DNA of 64,000 bases from Halalkalibacter oceani (GCF_023715705.1 NZ_JAMBOS010000001.1:186001-250000); one strand, 5' to 3'; positions 1-8,342 are shown, counted from the first letter of the stretch. Numbers and translations: made by a program. The notes: generated by a model from the letters alone, not told the origin.

Positions 1-196
1 CTATCAAATCGGCGGCGCGCAAATATCAACGATGCACGCTAATTTCATCGTCAATTTGGGAGACGCGACAGCACAGGATGTCCTTGATCTCATTGCTCAT
101 GTGAAGGCGACAATTAAAGAGCGCTATCAGATTGAACTGCATACCGAAGTGGAAATGATCGGGCGCAATGAAAGAAATGAAAAGTCCACTTTTTAA
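1..196 (+). CDS. murB: UDP-N-acetylenolpyruvoylglucosamine reductase, C-terminal end (partial)
   Basis: Only the last 64 codons are in the window (frame starts at base 2, stop TAA at 194-196). The reading [20 protein letters not shown] followed by TAQDVLDLI matches the C-terminal substrate-binding part of MurB, the flavoenzyme that reduces UDP-GlcNAc-enolpyruvate to UDP-MurNAc in cytoplasmic peptidoglycan precursor synthesis. Its position directly before divIB is the B. subtilis order, which supports the call. The N-terminal FAD domain lies outside the window. Confidence 0.9.
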   Translation, partial: YQIGGAQISTMHANFIVNLGDATAQDVLDLIAHVKATIKERYQIELHTEVEMIGRNERNEKSTF

Positions 197-207
197 GCGT
201 AAGGATA

Positions 208-216
208 TGTTACAAT
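208..216 (+). promoter_or_regulatory. possible extended -10 promoter before divIB
   Basis: TGTTACAAT (TGn at 208-210, TACAAT at 211-216) lies between murB and divIB. No good -35 hexamer is seen 17 bases upstream, so this would be an extended -10 promoter at best. divIB could equally be transcribed from upstream of murB. Confidence 0.3.
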
Positions 217-272
217 AGGTGTGAGCTCAACGAGACAAAAAGCGGCTGAAGGGACAGAACGGGGAGTGAATC

Positions 273-1055
273 ATGAGTAAGGAAAAGGTTGTAACGATAA
301 ATGAACGGATTCCTACGCTGAAAGAACAGCGGAAACAGCGTGCTAACAGGCGCCTGCTGTTTTTTTTATCCTTCTTTTTTTTGTTGCTTCTTGTTATGGT
401 TTATTTCCAGTCGCCTCTTAGCCATGTGAAGAATGTAACGGTCGAGGGAAACCAGTTTGTCAGCGATGAGAAAGTAGTAGAATTAAGTGGAATCAAGGGC
501 GGGACAAGCATTTGGAATTTAGATAAAGCGGCGATCATCGACCGGCTGCTGGACGATGATGAAATTTCGGCAGCGTCTGTCGAGCGGAAATGGTTTAATA
601 CCGTCAATCTTGTCGTGCGTGAGCATGCGAGAATCGGCTATTTGTATGCGAATGAGCACTATTATCCGATTCTTGAAACAGGGCGCTATTTAGCTGAACT
701 GCCGAGACAGGAATATCCGGCTGACGCGCCGCTGTTGATGAATTTTGAGCAGGGAGAGGCGCTTGCGGAAATGGCGGCCGAACTGTCCAAAGTTCCTCCG
801 CAATTGATTGAGCGCATTTCGGAGATTTTTTTAACACCGAATGAAAGTGATCCGCTTGCTCTTGTCTTATATATGACTGATGGGAATGAGGTTCATTCCA
901 CCATCAGGGGATTTTCAGAAAAAATTGCCCCTTATCCCTCCATTGTAAGTGATCTTGATCCAGAAAAAAAAGGAATTCTTCATATGCGGATGAGTCCTTA
1001 TTTCGAGGAGTTTGTGGTAGAGGAGGAGGAAGACGACAGTGAAGGTGAAGGGTAA
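273..1055 (+). CDS. divIB: cell division protein DivIB/FtsQ
   Basis: 260-residue bitopic division protein that acts with DivIC and FtsL in the septal divisome. A basic cytoplasmic N-terminus is followed by one membrane segment (about 27-45, rich in F and L). Next comes a POTRA-like domain (about 48-118, beginning HVKNVTVEGNQFVSDEKV), the beta domain, and a very acidic C-terminal tail. The ATG at 273 follows a GGGGAG ribosome site. The gene overlaps the next one by 17 bases. Order and length fit the family; there is nothing odd beyond the run of Glu/Asp at the end. Confidence 0.93.
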   Translation: MSKEKVVTINERIPTLKEQRKQRANRRLLFFLSFFFLLLLVMVYFQSPLSHVKNVTVEGNQFVSDEKVVELSGIKGGTSIWNLDKAAIIDRLLDDDEISAASVERKWFNTVNLVVREHARIGYLYANEHYYPILETGRYLAELPRQEYPADAPLLMNFEQGEALAEMAAELSKVPPQLIERISEIFLTPNESDPLALVLYMTDGNEVHSTIRGFSEKIAPYPSIVSDLDPEKKGILHMRMSPYFEEFVVEEEEDDSEGEG

Positions 1056-1755
1056 ACATATTATTCTATCCTTCGTCTTACTTGTGACCGGTTTTATCAT
1101 CGCTTTAAGCTATGAATTAACATCTGAAAGCCGTTCTGCTGCTATACCGGGCTATGAGCGTCAATGGCAGTATGAGGATGATCTGAGAAATCAGATCATT
1201 TTGGAACAGGCAGCGAATAGATCGCTTGCCGAGGAATTACGTTTGTACCAGGAACAGGTGCGGGAGCTGGAGTATAGCTTATCGTCAATAGATGAAGAAC
1301 AAGAGGCGAAGACGAGAAATTTACTTGAGGATCTGGAGCGGCTCCGCAAAATTGTCGGCCAGGTTCCGGTTGAAGGGCCGGGGATTGAAGTCGCATTGGA
1401 GGATGCCTCCTACATGCCGGACGGAGCGAATCCGAATGATTATATTGTTCATGAGTTTCATATTCAACGGGTCGTCCACGAGCTTTATGTCGCCGGAGCG
1501 GAAGCGATTGCGATAAACGGGTACCGGCTTTCACATCAATCCTACATTCAATGCGTTGGCCCGGTGATCCGTATAGACGGCCATACATCGTCAGCGCCGT
1601 TTGTCGTCACGGCGATAGGGGACCCCGACCACTTAGAAGCAGCGCTTTCGCTGTATGGCGGAGTGAAGGATCAGCTAGTGAATGATGAAATCAGTGTGCG
1701 GATGCAGAAAAAGGACTATGTCTTGTTAAGCCCTCATTTAACAGAGGGAAGGTGA
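1039..1755 (+). CDS. ylxW: UPF0749/DUF881 protein YlxW
   Basis: 238-residue DUF881 family protein of unknown biochemical role, with one N-terminal membrane segment (about 7-25), a predicted coiled-coil stretch (about 50-105) and a conserved extracytoplasmic domain. The family core is visible in the stretch VEGPGIEVALED and in GAEAIAINGYRLS. The start is a GTG inside the end of divIB, preceded by an unusually strong GAGGAGGAGGA ribosome site. That tight overlap suggests translational coupling to divIB. Bacillus has the same divIB-ylxW-ylxX order. Confidence 0.85.
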   Translation: MKVKGKHIILSFVLLVTGFIIALSYELTSESRSAAIPGYERQWQYEDDLRNQIILEQAANRSLAEELRLYQEQVRELEYSLSSIDEEQEAKTRNLLEDLERLRKIVGQVPVEGPGIEVALEDASYMPDGANPNDYIVHEFHIQRVVHELYVAGAEAIAINGYRLSHQSYIQCVGPVIRIDGHTSSAPFVVTAIGDPDHLEAALSLYGGVKDQLVNDEISVRMQKKDYVLLSPHLTEGR

Positions 1756-1759
1756 TGAG

Positions 1760-2467
1760 TTGCAACAGAAATGGATCTTTACGATTATCACGTTTCTAAT
1801 TGGCTTTATGCTGGCGATTCAGTTTCACACAACACAGGAACCGGTTGTCAGAGATACGCGAGATGTCCGGGAGCTGCGCCGCGAGCTGATGGCGGAGCAG
1901 GAAAGACATCAGCAATTAAATAGTGAAATCGAGAAAGCGCAGGCGCTGCTTGCGCAATATGAACAGACACTTCACAATCGGGAGGACGATATTTCGGATG
2001 TGCTGTCCGAACAAATTGCCGCCTTGCGCAAGGAGGCCGGCCTGGAAGAAACGGTCGGACCCGGCCTGATTGTCACAATTGATTCACTTTATCACGAGCA
2101 GTTTTTTGGACAGGCGAGAAGAACGCCTCCTGCGGATGTTTTCCGTTTTTTAATCAATGAATTAAATATTTACGGCGCCGAAAGCATCGCGGTTGAAAAT
2201 GAGCGAATCATCTCAACGTCGGCCTTTCGCGATGTGAACAACATGACTCATTTAAATAGCAGACGTCTTCCACCACTTCCAATTGAAGTAAAAGTACTAT
2301 CTGAAAAGGCGGAAACGCTCCAAAATCAGATGGTTGTTTCCGAATCAGTCGAATATTTTGAGATAGAAGGCTTCTCGGTGACGTTCGAAATAGTAGAAGA
2401 GTTGGAGCTGCCAGCCTACGATCAAACACCAAGGGTGCGCTACATGGAGGAAGTGAAGGAGGAATAG
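1760..2467 (+). CDS. ylxX: UPF0749/DUF881 protein YlxX
   Basis: 235-residue paralogue of the preceding gene, again with an N-terminal membrane segment (about 5-20), a coiled-coil region (about 35-85) and a DUF881 domain. Matching core motifs are VGPGLIVTID and GAESIAVENERI, compared with VEGPGIEVALED and GAEAIAINGYRL in the upstream copy. The two genes therefore look like an old tandem duplication, as in B. subtilis. The likely start is a TTG at 1760 behind GGTGATGAG. The molecular function is unknown. Confidence 0.83.
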   Translation: MQQKWIFTIITFLIGFMLAIQFHTTQEPVVRDTRDVRELRRELMAEQERHQQLNSEIEKAQALLAQYEQTLHNREDDISDVLSEQIAALRKEAGLEETVGPGLIVTIDSLYHEQFFGQARRTPPADVFRFLINELNIYGAESIAVENERIISTSAFRDVNNMTHLNSRRLPPLPIEVKVLSEKAETLQNQMVVSESVEYFEIEGFSVTFEIVEELELPAYDQTPRVRYMEEVKEE

Positions 2468-2471
2468 AAGA

Positions 2472-2828
2472 ATGTGGTTGCCAATCATTGGGCTTTTAAT
2501 TGGGATTATTTTAGGTCTTATGACGGATTTTCGCGTGCCAGCTGAATACACGAGCTATTTATCAATTGCTGTCTTGGCGGCGTTGGATACATTATTTGGC
2601 GGGATCCGCGCTTATTTGCAAGAGACATTTGACTCAAATGTGTTTGTGACAGGTTTTTTCTTTAACATTCTCTTGGCAGCAGGTTTAGCTTTTCTAGGTG
2701 TTCATCTTGGTGTAGACTTATACTTAGCAGCTATTTTTGCTTTCGGTGTTCGTCTTTTTAACAATCTTGCAGTAATTCGACGGATGCTGCTGGCGAATTG
2801 GCAGACAAAGCAGCATCATAATGAGTAA
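2472..2828 (+). CDS. sbp: small basic protein Sbp (DUF1290)
   Basis: 118-residue integral membrane protein with three or four hydrophobic segments. The family signature VLAALDTLFGGIRAYLQ lies at about 35-52 and the C-terminal part ends RLFNNLAVIRRML. DUF1290 proteins sit just upstream of ftsA in Bacillus and relatives; their function is not established. The ATG at 2472 lies four bases after ylxX, whose end GGAGGAATAG supplies the ribosome site. Confidence 0.85.
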   Translation: MWLPIIGLLIGIILGLMTDFRVPAEYTSYLSIAVLAALDTLFGGIRAYLQETFDSNVFVTGFFFNILLAAGLAFLGVHLGVDLYLAAIFAFGVRLFNNLAVIRRMLLANWQTKQHHNE

Positions 2829-2881
2829 TGAAATAGAAAAGTGAGCATAAAAACAAAAAATTAAGAAAATCAACGTTTTGA

Positions 2882-2910
2882 AAAGGATAACAGAGTTCTA
2901 TGTTGAATAA
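2882..2910 (+). promoter_or_regulatory. sigma-H type promoter of ftsAZ
   Basis: AAAGGATAA (2882-2890) fits the sigma-H -35 consensus RnAGGAwWW, and GTTGAATAA (2902-2910) fits the -10 consensus RnnGAATww, with an 11-base spacer. It lies 113 bases before ftsA. B. subtilis ftsAZ is known to have a sigma-H promoter that raises division protein levels at sporulation onset, so both sequence and place agree. Confidence 0.65.
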
Positions 2911-3022
2911 GTCTAGTAACCTCGCGGATTTTAGCTAGTCACGCAGGTACATGTAAAACGAAAAGACGAAATCATATAGAGCTTGATGGAATGAACGTGA
3001 GTACACAAGGAGGTGCCACAGA

Positions 3023-4300
3023 TTGAACAACAACGAGATTTACGTAAGTTTGGACATCGGTACATCCAATGTCAGAGTGATTATTGGGGAAATGTCAAAT
3101 GGAACAATGAACATCATTGGAGTCGGAAAAGCCGGATCGACCGGTATTAAGAAAGGCTCCATTGTTGATATTGATGAAACAGTGCGCTCGATACGTCAGG
3201 CGATTGATCAGGCGGAGCGGATGGTGGGGCTTTCTATTAAACAGGTGATTGTCGGCATCAATGGCAATCATGTGCAGCTCCAACCGTGTCATGGAGTGGT
3301 GGCTGTTTCAAACTCGGATCGGGAAATCGGCGACGAGGATATTGCACGCGTCATTGACGCCGCCCAAGTTGTATCCGTTCCACCCGAACGAGAAATCATT
3401 GATGTCATCCCTAAACAATTTATCGTGGACGGCTTGGATGAAATTAATGACCCACGCGGGATGATCGGTGTACGGCTTGAAATGGAAGGAACCATTATTA
3501 CCGGATCGAAAACGATATTACATAATCTTCTTCGCTGTGTTGAGCGGGCAGGGCTGCAGGTCGCTGATATTTGTTTACAGCCGTTGGCGACAGGTACGGT
3601 TGCTATTTCCAAGGATGAAAAGAGCCTCGGTGTCTGCCTGGTTGACATAGGCGGAGGTTCTTCGACAATTTCAATATTTGAACAAGGTACATTGCAGGCG
3701 ACATCCGTTATTCCGGTTGGTGGAGACCATATTACAAATGATATTGCCATCGGTTTACGAGTTTCGACAGATGAAGCAGAGCGCATTAAAGTCAAGCATG
3801 GTCATGCGTATATTGATGATGCTTCAGAGGACGAGCATTTTCAAATGACGGCGATCGGCCGTGCTGAAGCGGAGGATTGTACGCAGTATGAGCTGGCTCA
3901 TATCATTGAACCAAGAGTCGAAGAAATTTTTGAATTGATTTACCGTGAAATTAACCGTCTTGGTTACCGTGATTTTCCGAGCGGCTATGTGCTGACAGGA
4001 GGAACGGTGATGATGCCAGGAATACTGGAGCTTGCCAGTGAGCTTTTCCAGGGCAATGTACGAATGGCCATGCCTGATTATCTCGGTGTCAGAGAGCCCC
4101 AGTATACAACGGGGGTTGGCCTCATTCAGTTTGCTTATAAAAATTTCAAAGTGCAGGGCCGGGAAGTGGCAGCAGCTGTCAGTTCTCCCGACTCCACGCC
4201 TCCTCCAAAGCGGGAGAAGCAGGAGACGTCAGCTCCTTCACAAGCAAAACAAAAAACTAAAGGAAAAGTGAAAAACTGGTTTAAAGTCTTTTTTGAGTAG
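3023..4300 (+). CDS. ftsA: cell division protein FtsA
   Basis: 425-residue actin-fold ATPase that anchors FtsZ to the membrane and recruits later divisome proteins. The N-terminal phosphate-1 motif is in YVSLDIGTSNVRVIIGE (residues 7-23). A second nucleotide-binding motif, LVDIGGGSSTISIF, lies at about 208-221, and VLTGGTVMMPGI is near 325. The C-terminal KNWFKVFFE is the amphipathic membrane-targeting helix after a Pro/Lys-rich linker. The start is a TTG at 3023 behind AAGGAGGTG. It is followed by ftsZ after 39 bases. Confidence 0.96.
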   Translation: MNNNEIYVSLDIGTSNVRVIIGEMSNGTMNIIGVGKAGSTGIKKGSIVDIDETVRSIRQAIDQAERMVGLSIKQVIVGINGNHVQLQPCHGVVAVSNSDREIGDEDIARVIDAAQVVSVPPEREIIDVIPKQFIVDGLDEINDPRGMIGVRLEMEGTIITGSKTILHNLLRCVERAGLQVADICLQPLATGTVAISKDEKSLGVCLVDIGGGSSTISIFEQGTLQATSVIPVGGDHITNDIAIGLRVSTDEAERIKVKHGHAYIDDASEDEHFQMTAIGRAEAEDCTQYELAHIIEPRVEEIFELIYREINRLGYRDFPSGYVLTGGTVMMPGILELASELFQGNVRMAMPDYLGVREPQYTTGVGLIQFAYKNFKVQGREVAAAVSSPDSTPPPKREKQETSAPSQAKQKTKGKVKNWFKVFFE

Positions 4301-4339
4301 TGACGACAGATACACAGTCTGATTAGGAGGACCTTATAT

Positions 4340-5473
4340 ATGTTAGAGTTCGAAATGGATATGGATCAATTAGCACAGATAAAAGTAATTGGCGTTGGCG
4401 GCGGTGGCAGCAACGCCGTCAACCGAATGATTGAGAACGGTTTGCAGGGCGTCGAATTTATCGCTGTGAACACGGATGCCCAGGCTCTTCATCTATCAAA
4501 GGCTGAGGCAAAGCTGCAGCTTGGCGGAAAGCTGACGCGAGGTCTTGGTGCCGGGGCAAACCCTGAAATTGGCAAGAAGGCTGCCGAGGAAAGCCGCGAG
4601 CAGCTTGAAGAAGTATTACAAGGTGCTGATATGGTATTTATTACAGCCGGAATGGGCGGTGGGACCGGTACGGGTGCTGCTCCTGTCATTGCAGAGGTCG
4701 CCAAGGATCTCGGCGCGCTGACAGTAGGGGTTGTCACGCGTCCGTTTACGTTTGAAGGCCGCAAGCGTTCGACTCAGGCTGCTGCCGGAATTGCATCTTT
4801 AAAAGAAAAGGTTGACACACTAATTGTGATCCCGAATGACCGTCTCTTAGAGATTGTCGATAAAAATACACCGATGCTGGAAGCTTTCCGAGAAGCTGAT
4901 AACGTGTTGCGTCAAGGGGTACAAGGGATCTCCGACCTGATTGCAACACCTGGATTGATTAACCTTGATTTCGCCGATGTAAAGACGATTATGAGCGATA
5001 AAGGCTCGGCCTTAATGGGAATCGGTATTGCCACTGGGGAAAACCGTGCCAGTGAGGCGGCGAAAAAGGCCATCTCCAGTCCGTTGCTTGAGAAGTCGGT
5101 TGATGGCGCCCAAGGTGTGCTGATGAATATTACTGGCGGCTCCAATTTGTCTCTATACGAAGTGCATGAAGCAGCGGAAATTGTATCGGCAGCCTCTGAT
5201 TCTGAAGTGAACATGATTTTTGGTTCGGTTATTAATGAGAATTTGAAGGATGAAATTCTCGTTACAGTTATTGCAACGGGCTTTGAAGAAGTAGAAAGCA
5301 AGCCGCATCAGCGACCTTCCGCTCCGAAGCCGGTGAAAGGCACGCCATCCTCATCACATGATGAAGGAGTAAAGGAAAACCGCTTCAATCAGCCAAGTCA
5401 GCCGGCACCTGAGCCGACAGACACGCTTGATATACCAACCTTTTTACGCAACCGCCGCAACCGGAACCGTTAA
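4340..5473 (+). CDS. ftsZ: cell division GTPase FtsZ
   Basis: 377-residue tubulin homologue that forms the Z ring. The tubulin signature GGGTGTG is at residues 106-112, and the T7 loop NLDFAD lies near 208-213. The variable linker is Pro/Ser/Glu-rich. The conserved C-terminal peptide [11 protein letters not shown], which binds FtsA, SepF and other partners, is intact and is followed by a basic tail. The ATG at 4340 follows TTAGGAGGACC. Transcription appears to end at the hairpin 30 bases downstream, isolating ftsZ from the accessory cluster that follows. Confidence 0.98.
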   Translation: MLEFEMDMDQLAQIKVIGVGGGGSNAVNRMIENGLQGVEFIAVNTDAQALHLSKAEAKLQLGGKLTRGLGAGANPEIGKKAAEESREQLEEVLQGADMVFITAGMGGGTGTGAAPVIAEVAKDLGALTVGVVTRPFTFEGRKRSTQAAAGIASLKEKVDTLIVIPNDRLLEIVDKNTPMLEAFREADNVLRQGVQGISDLIATPGLINLDFADVKTIMSDKGSALMGIGIATGENRASEAAKKAISSPLLEKSVDGAQGVLMNITGGSNLSLYEVHEAAEIVSAASDSEVNMIFGSVINENLKDEILVTVIATGFEEVESKPHQRPSAPKPVKGTPSSSHDEGVKENRFNQPSQPAPEPTDTLDIPTFLRNRRNRNR

Positions 5474-5501
5474 AGAAAACGGGATGGACACGGTGAAGAG
5501 G

Positions 5502-5537
5502 AAAAAGCTCCGCCTGCTTAGCTGGAGCTTTTTTCTC
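5502..5537 (+). terminator. ftsZ terminator
   Basis: Inverted repeat AAAAGCTCC (5503-5511) with GGAGCTTTT (5524-5532), followed by a T-rich run. It fits a Rho-independent terminator of the ftsAZ transcript. Confidence 0.75.
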
Positions 5538-5607
5538 TTATAGATAATATGATTTCAGGCTCTTAATCATTTTTCCAAATGGCTGCACTTCGATAAAGCA
5601 GGCCGGC

Positions 5608-5653
5608 AAAAGCGTAACTTTACGGGATTATCCGTCGAAGTTGCGTTTTTTTG
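5608..5653 (+). terminator. second strong hairpin terminator after ftsZ
   Basis: AAAGCGTAACTT pairs with AAGTTGCGTTTT (12 bp, two GU pairs), enclosing an inner ACGG/CCGT stem, and a T run follows. No gene lies between it and the first terminator. It may be a back-up terminator, the end of a short untranslated RNA, or what remains of the original ftsZ-spoIIGA spacer. Confidence 0.65.
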
Positions 5654-5731
5654 TATGGAGGCCGCTTGAAAGAAGGCTTGCGGGTTTATGGAGGCTTCGA
5701 CCTAAAATGGAAGAGAAATGAATTTTTTGAA

Positions 5732-5761
5732 TTGACAAACATCTTTTATTCGTCTTACAAT
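5732..5761 (+). promoter_or_regulatory. sigma-A promoter of the hydroxyacid cluster, with overlapping inverted repeat
   Basis: A perfect TTGACA (5732-5737) and TACAAT (5756-5761) are separated by 18 bases, 139 bases before the larA-like gene. The inverted repeat TTACA-N7-TGTAA (5755-5771) overlaps the -10, so a repressor bound there would block the promoter. A second AT-rich TATAAT-like hexamer lies just downstream. Confidence 0.65.
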
Positions 5762-5872
5762 ATAAATGTAATATAATAAAACAGGAAAGGAGCGGAACGA
5801 TCTAAGTAGAATCGGCAGAGGCTGTTTGGCAGGAGAAGCACAATAGCAAAATTGCCACCATCCGCAATAGAA

Positions 5873-5886
5873 TGAAAGCGCTTTTT
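5873..5886 (+). promoter_or_regulatory. cre-like site (CcpA operator)
   Basis: TGAAAGCGCTTTTT matches the catabolite-responsive element consensus TGWAANCGNTNWCA at all fixed positions except the last two. It lies between the promoter and the start codon of the first cluster gene, a position where CcpA binding acts as a roadblock. This suggests carbon catabolite repression of the cluster. Confidence 0.55.
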
Positions 5887-5899
5887 TGGGAGGGGAGTC

Positions 5900-7153
5900 A
5901 TGAAGGAAATAGAGGAATTGCTAGATCAAGTGCCATTACCACGAATGGTGAAAATAAGGCAGCATTTTGAAGCGCCAGAGATAAAAGAGATTGCCAAGGC
6001 CGTCGATGATGCTGTCGCCAAGGCGGAAGTCAGCGGGCGGATACAGCAGGGTGATCAAGTTGCGATCGCGGTCGGCAGCCGCGGTGTCGCGGAACTTCCT
6101 GCAATTGTCAAAGCCATCGTCACATTGGTCGAAAGCTTAGGGGCATTTCCTTTTATTGTGCCGGCGATGGGAAGTCACGGCGGAGCGACCGCTGAAGGGC
6201 AGAAAGAAGTATTAGCTGATTTAGGCATCACAGAGGAGACTGTCGGGGCGCCAATCCGCTCAAGTATGGAAGTGGTAGAAGTTGGGGAATTAGCGAACGG
6301 TCTGCAGATTTATACAGATAAGCTTGCTTACAACGCTGATAAAATCATAGTAATAAACCGGATTAAGGCCCATACAGCGTTTGACGGCCCCTTTGAAAGT
6401 GGTTTAATGAAGATGATCACGATCGGACTTGGGAAGAGAAAGGGAGCAGATTCCGCTCACCAGTTTGGGTTCGGCCATATGGCAAAGCATGTTCAGGAAA
6501 TGGCGGAAATTGTCCTGAGGAAGGCACCGATTATTTTTGGGGTAGCATCGATTGAAAATGCCTATGATCGTCCGGCCCGGATCGTGGTCGTGCCGGCAGA
6601 AAAGCTGGTGGAGGTCGAACCGGAGCTTTTGCTTGAGGCCAAATCATTGATGGCGAGGCTGCTGCTGAACCCAATTGATGTTCTTGTCGTCAATGAAATA
6701 GGCAAGGATATTTCCGGAAGCGGGATGGATCCGCAAATTACCGGACGCTATCCTACACCGTTTAAAAAAAGTCCAACCGGTACAAGAGTTAGCCGGGTTG
6801 TGGTGCTTGATTTAACGGAAAAAACACATGGAAATGTGAATGGAATCGGGTACGCCGACGTAACGACAAAGAACGTTTTTGATCAAATCTGCTGGGAAAA
6901 AGGCTACTTTAATGCGTTGACAAGCACGGTCGTCAAAGCAGTCAAAATACCGATGTTTCTTCGGACTGAAAAGTTAGCTGTTCAGGCCGGGATTAAAACG
7001 TGCAATGCGTTCGATCTGTCGCAGGTCCGGCTTGTCCGGATTAACAATACGCTCGATGTCGAGGATATCTGGATTTCAGAAAGCATGCTGCCTGAAGCAA
7101 AACAGCAGAATGGAATCGAAATATTATCGGAACCTGAAGAATTGACATTTTAG
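5900..7153 (+). CDS. LarA-family (DUF2088) nickel-pincer 2-hydroxyacid racemase homologue
   Basis: 417 residues with the LarA N-terminal-like fold region (GSRGVAELPAIV, then GSHGGATAEGQ). Lactate racemase LarA of Lactiplantibacillus plantarum uses His108, His174, Lys184 and His200. By motif and spacing these correspond here to His93 (GSHGG), His158 (RIKAHTAFDGP), Lys171 (GLMKMITIGLG) and His187, so the catalytic set appears complete. The protein probably inverts the configuration of a 2-hydroxy acid; the substrate is unknown. The cofactor genes larB, larC and larE are not in this window. It is the first gene of the cluster, has a GGGAGGGG ribosome site, and the next gene is a hydroxyacid dehydrogenase. 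Confidence 0.72.
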   Translation: MKEIEELLDQVPLPRMVKIRQHFEAPEIKEIAKAVDDAVAKAEVSGRIQQGDQVAIAVGSRGVAELPAIVKAIVTLVESLGAFPFIVPAMGSHGGATAEGQKEVLADLGITEETVGAPIRSSMEVVEVGELANGLQIYTDKLAYNADKIIVINRIKAHTAFDGPFESGLMKMITIGLGKRKGADSAHQFGFGHMAKHVQEMAEIVLRKAPIIFGVASIENAYDRPARIVVVPAEKLVEVEPELLLEAKSLMARLLLNPIDVLVVNEIGKDISGSGMDPQITGRYPTPFKKSPTGTRVSRVVVLDLTEKTHGNVNGIGYADVTTKNVFDQICWEKGYFNALTSTVVKAVKIPMFLRTEKLAVQAGIKTCNAFDLSQVRLVRINNTLDVEDIWISESMLPEAKQQNGIEILSEPEELTF

Positions 7154-7227
7154 TACGGCATGTAGAGACCAGCTGACCTCATTTGAAGGGGTATAAGCTG
7201 AGCAGGAAGGAGTCAAATTGACCATTG

Positions 7228-7246
7228 TGATATATCATATATGAAA
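7228..7246 (+). promoter_or_regulatory. putative GntR operator, copy 1
   Basis: TGATATATCATATATGAAA, containing the perfect palindrome TGATATATCA overlapped by a second palindrome TCATATATGA. The same 19-mer with one change recurs 1.1 kb downstream before the regulator gene. Both copies sit 30-50 bases before a start codon, as expected for an operator of the cluster's own GntR protein. Confidence 0.6.
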
Positions 7247-7275
7247 AAACGAGAAAATAAGTGAGGAGAATGCCT

Positions 7276-8319
7276 ATGTACCGTATTAGCGCCAAGGAGC
7301 TGACAGCCTTTTGCAAGGAGGTACTTATTGCCGCCTCTTTGCCGGAGAGCGAGGCGGCGGTGATTGCAGAAAGTCTGGTAGGAGCGAATGAAATTGGGGT
7401 TGACTCTCATGGAGTAACGAGATTATCAGACTATCTTACACGGTTGGAAAAAGGGTTGATTGAGAATAAAACAAATCTAGAAGTGATCAAAGACTCCAAA
7501 GCGACAACTTTATATGATGCTCATAACGGCTGGGGACAATATGCCGGCAAAATCGCGATGGAAAAAGCGATTGAAAAAGCAAAATTGTACGGATTCAGCA
7601 TAAGCGGAGTCAGAAATTCGAATCATTTTGGAACCGCCTCCTTTTTTGCAAAAATGGCGACGGAAGCAAACTGCCTCGGAATCGTCATGACAAACGCTTC
7701 TCCCTTAATGGTTGCCTGGGGGGCGCGAAACCCGACATTAGGAACAAATCCGCTATGTATCGCTGTACCAACGAATGAGCATCCTGTTGTCCTCGATATG
7801 GCAACGAGCACCGTCGCCAGGGGGAAAATAACGCTCGCTTCCAAAAACGGAGAGAGTATCCCTGAAGGGTGGGCGATCACGAAAGACGGAAAACCAACTA
7901 CTGACGCGCAGGATGCATTGGACGGTTTTTTATTGCCATTCGGTGCCAAAGGCTCTGGACTGGCGATGATGATTGACATTATGACCGGCGTGATGACAGG
8001 GTCCCTGTTTGGGGAAGATATACCGCTCATGTACAGCGGGAGTGAACCGCAACAGCTAGGTCATATTTTTATCGTATTTGATATTGAACGGTTTATGGAT
8101 ATTGCTTCATTTAAGAAGCTGATGGATGAACGGATCAGACAAACAAGAGAGGGTTCGCCGGCAGAGGGATTTCAGCAGGTGTTGATGCCGGGCGATATTG
8201 AACAGATGAAAAAAGAGAGGGCCGATCAGGAAGGAATCACCCTCAGTGAAGCGATCTTTCATGAGTTGTCCGAGCTTGGGAAGAACTATCAAGTTCCTTT
8301 TTTACAGAACGATTTTTAG
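7276..8319 (+). CDS. Ldh2/MDH2-family NAD(P)-dependent 2-hydroxyacid dehydrogenase
   Basis: 347 residues of the malate / L-lactate / ureidoglycolate / sulfolactate dehydrogenase family, which is unrelated to classical LDH. Family hallmarks are GVDSHGVTRL with His45, NSNHFGTA with His117, GTNPLCIAVP and the C-terminal PFGAKGSGLAMMIDI. The enzyme should interconvert a 2-hydroxy acid and its 2-oxo acid. The ATG at 7276 is chosen because GAGGAGA lies 7-12 bases before it; upstream in-frame GTG 7261 and ATG 7270 overlap that ribosome site. Next to a racemase homologue it probably oxidises the enantiomer the racemase produces. Exact substrate and cofactor are not readable. Confidence 0.85.
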   Translation: MYRISAKELTAFCKEVLIAASLPESEAAVIAESLVGANEIGVDSHGVTRLSDYLTRLEKGLIENKTNLEVIKDSKATTLYDAHNGWGQYAGKIAMEKAIEKAKLYGFSISGVRNSNHFGTASFFAKMATEANCLGIVMTNASPLMVAWGARNPTLGTNPLCIAVPTNEHPVVLDMATSTVARGKITLASKNGESIPEGWAITKDGKPTTDAQDALDGFLLPFGAKGSGLAMMIDIMTGVMTGSLFGEDIPLMYSGSEPQQLGHIFIVFDIERFMDIASFKKLMDERIRQTREGSPAEGFQQVLMPGDIEQMKKERADQEGITLSEAIFHELSELGKNYQVPFLQNDF

Positions 8320-8342
8320 CAGCTGCTTAAAAGGGTGAACAC

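Noticed and set aside
3289-3795. Long minus-strand frame opposite ftsA
   Set aside because: It is a shadow of the ftsA codons with no ribosome site or recognisable domain. The same applies to long antisense frames over pyrAB (34644-35192), coaBC (48370-48873) and rqcH (40895-41368).
5560-5655. A riboswitch (c-di-GMP-like) ahead of the accessory cluster
   Set aside because: The sequence CTTCGATAAAGC..GGCAAAAGCG gives a faint resemblance, but the conserved GACGCAAAGCC half and paired stems are missing. The terminator also lies before the cluster promoter, so it could not control the cluster.
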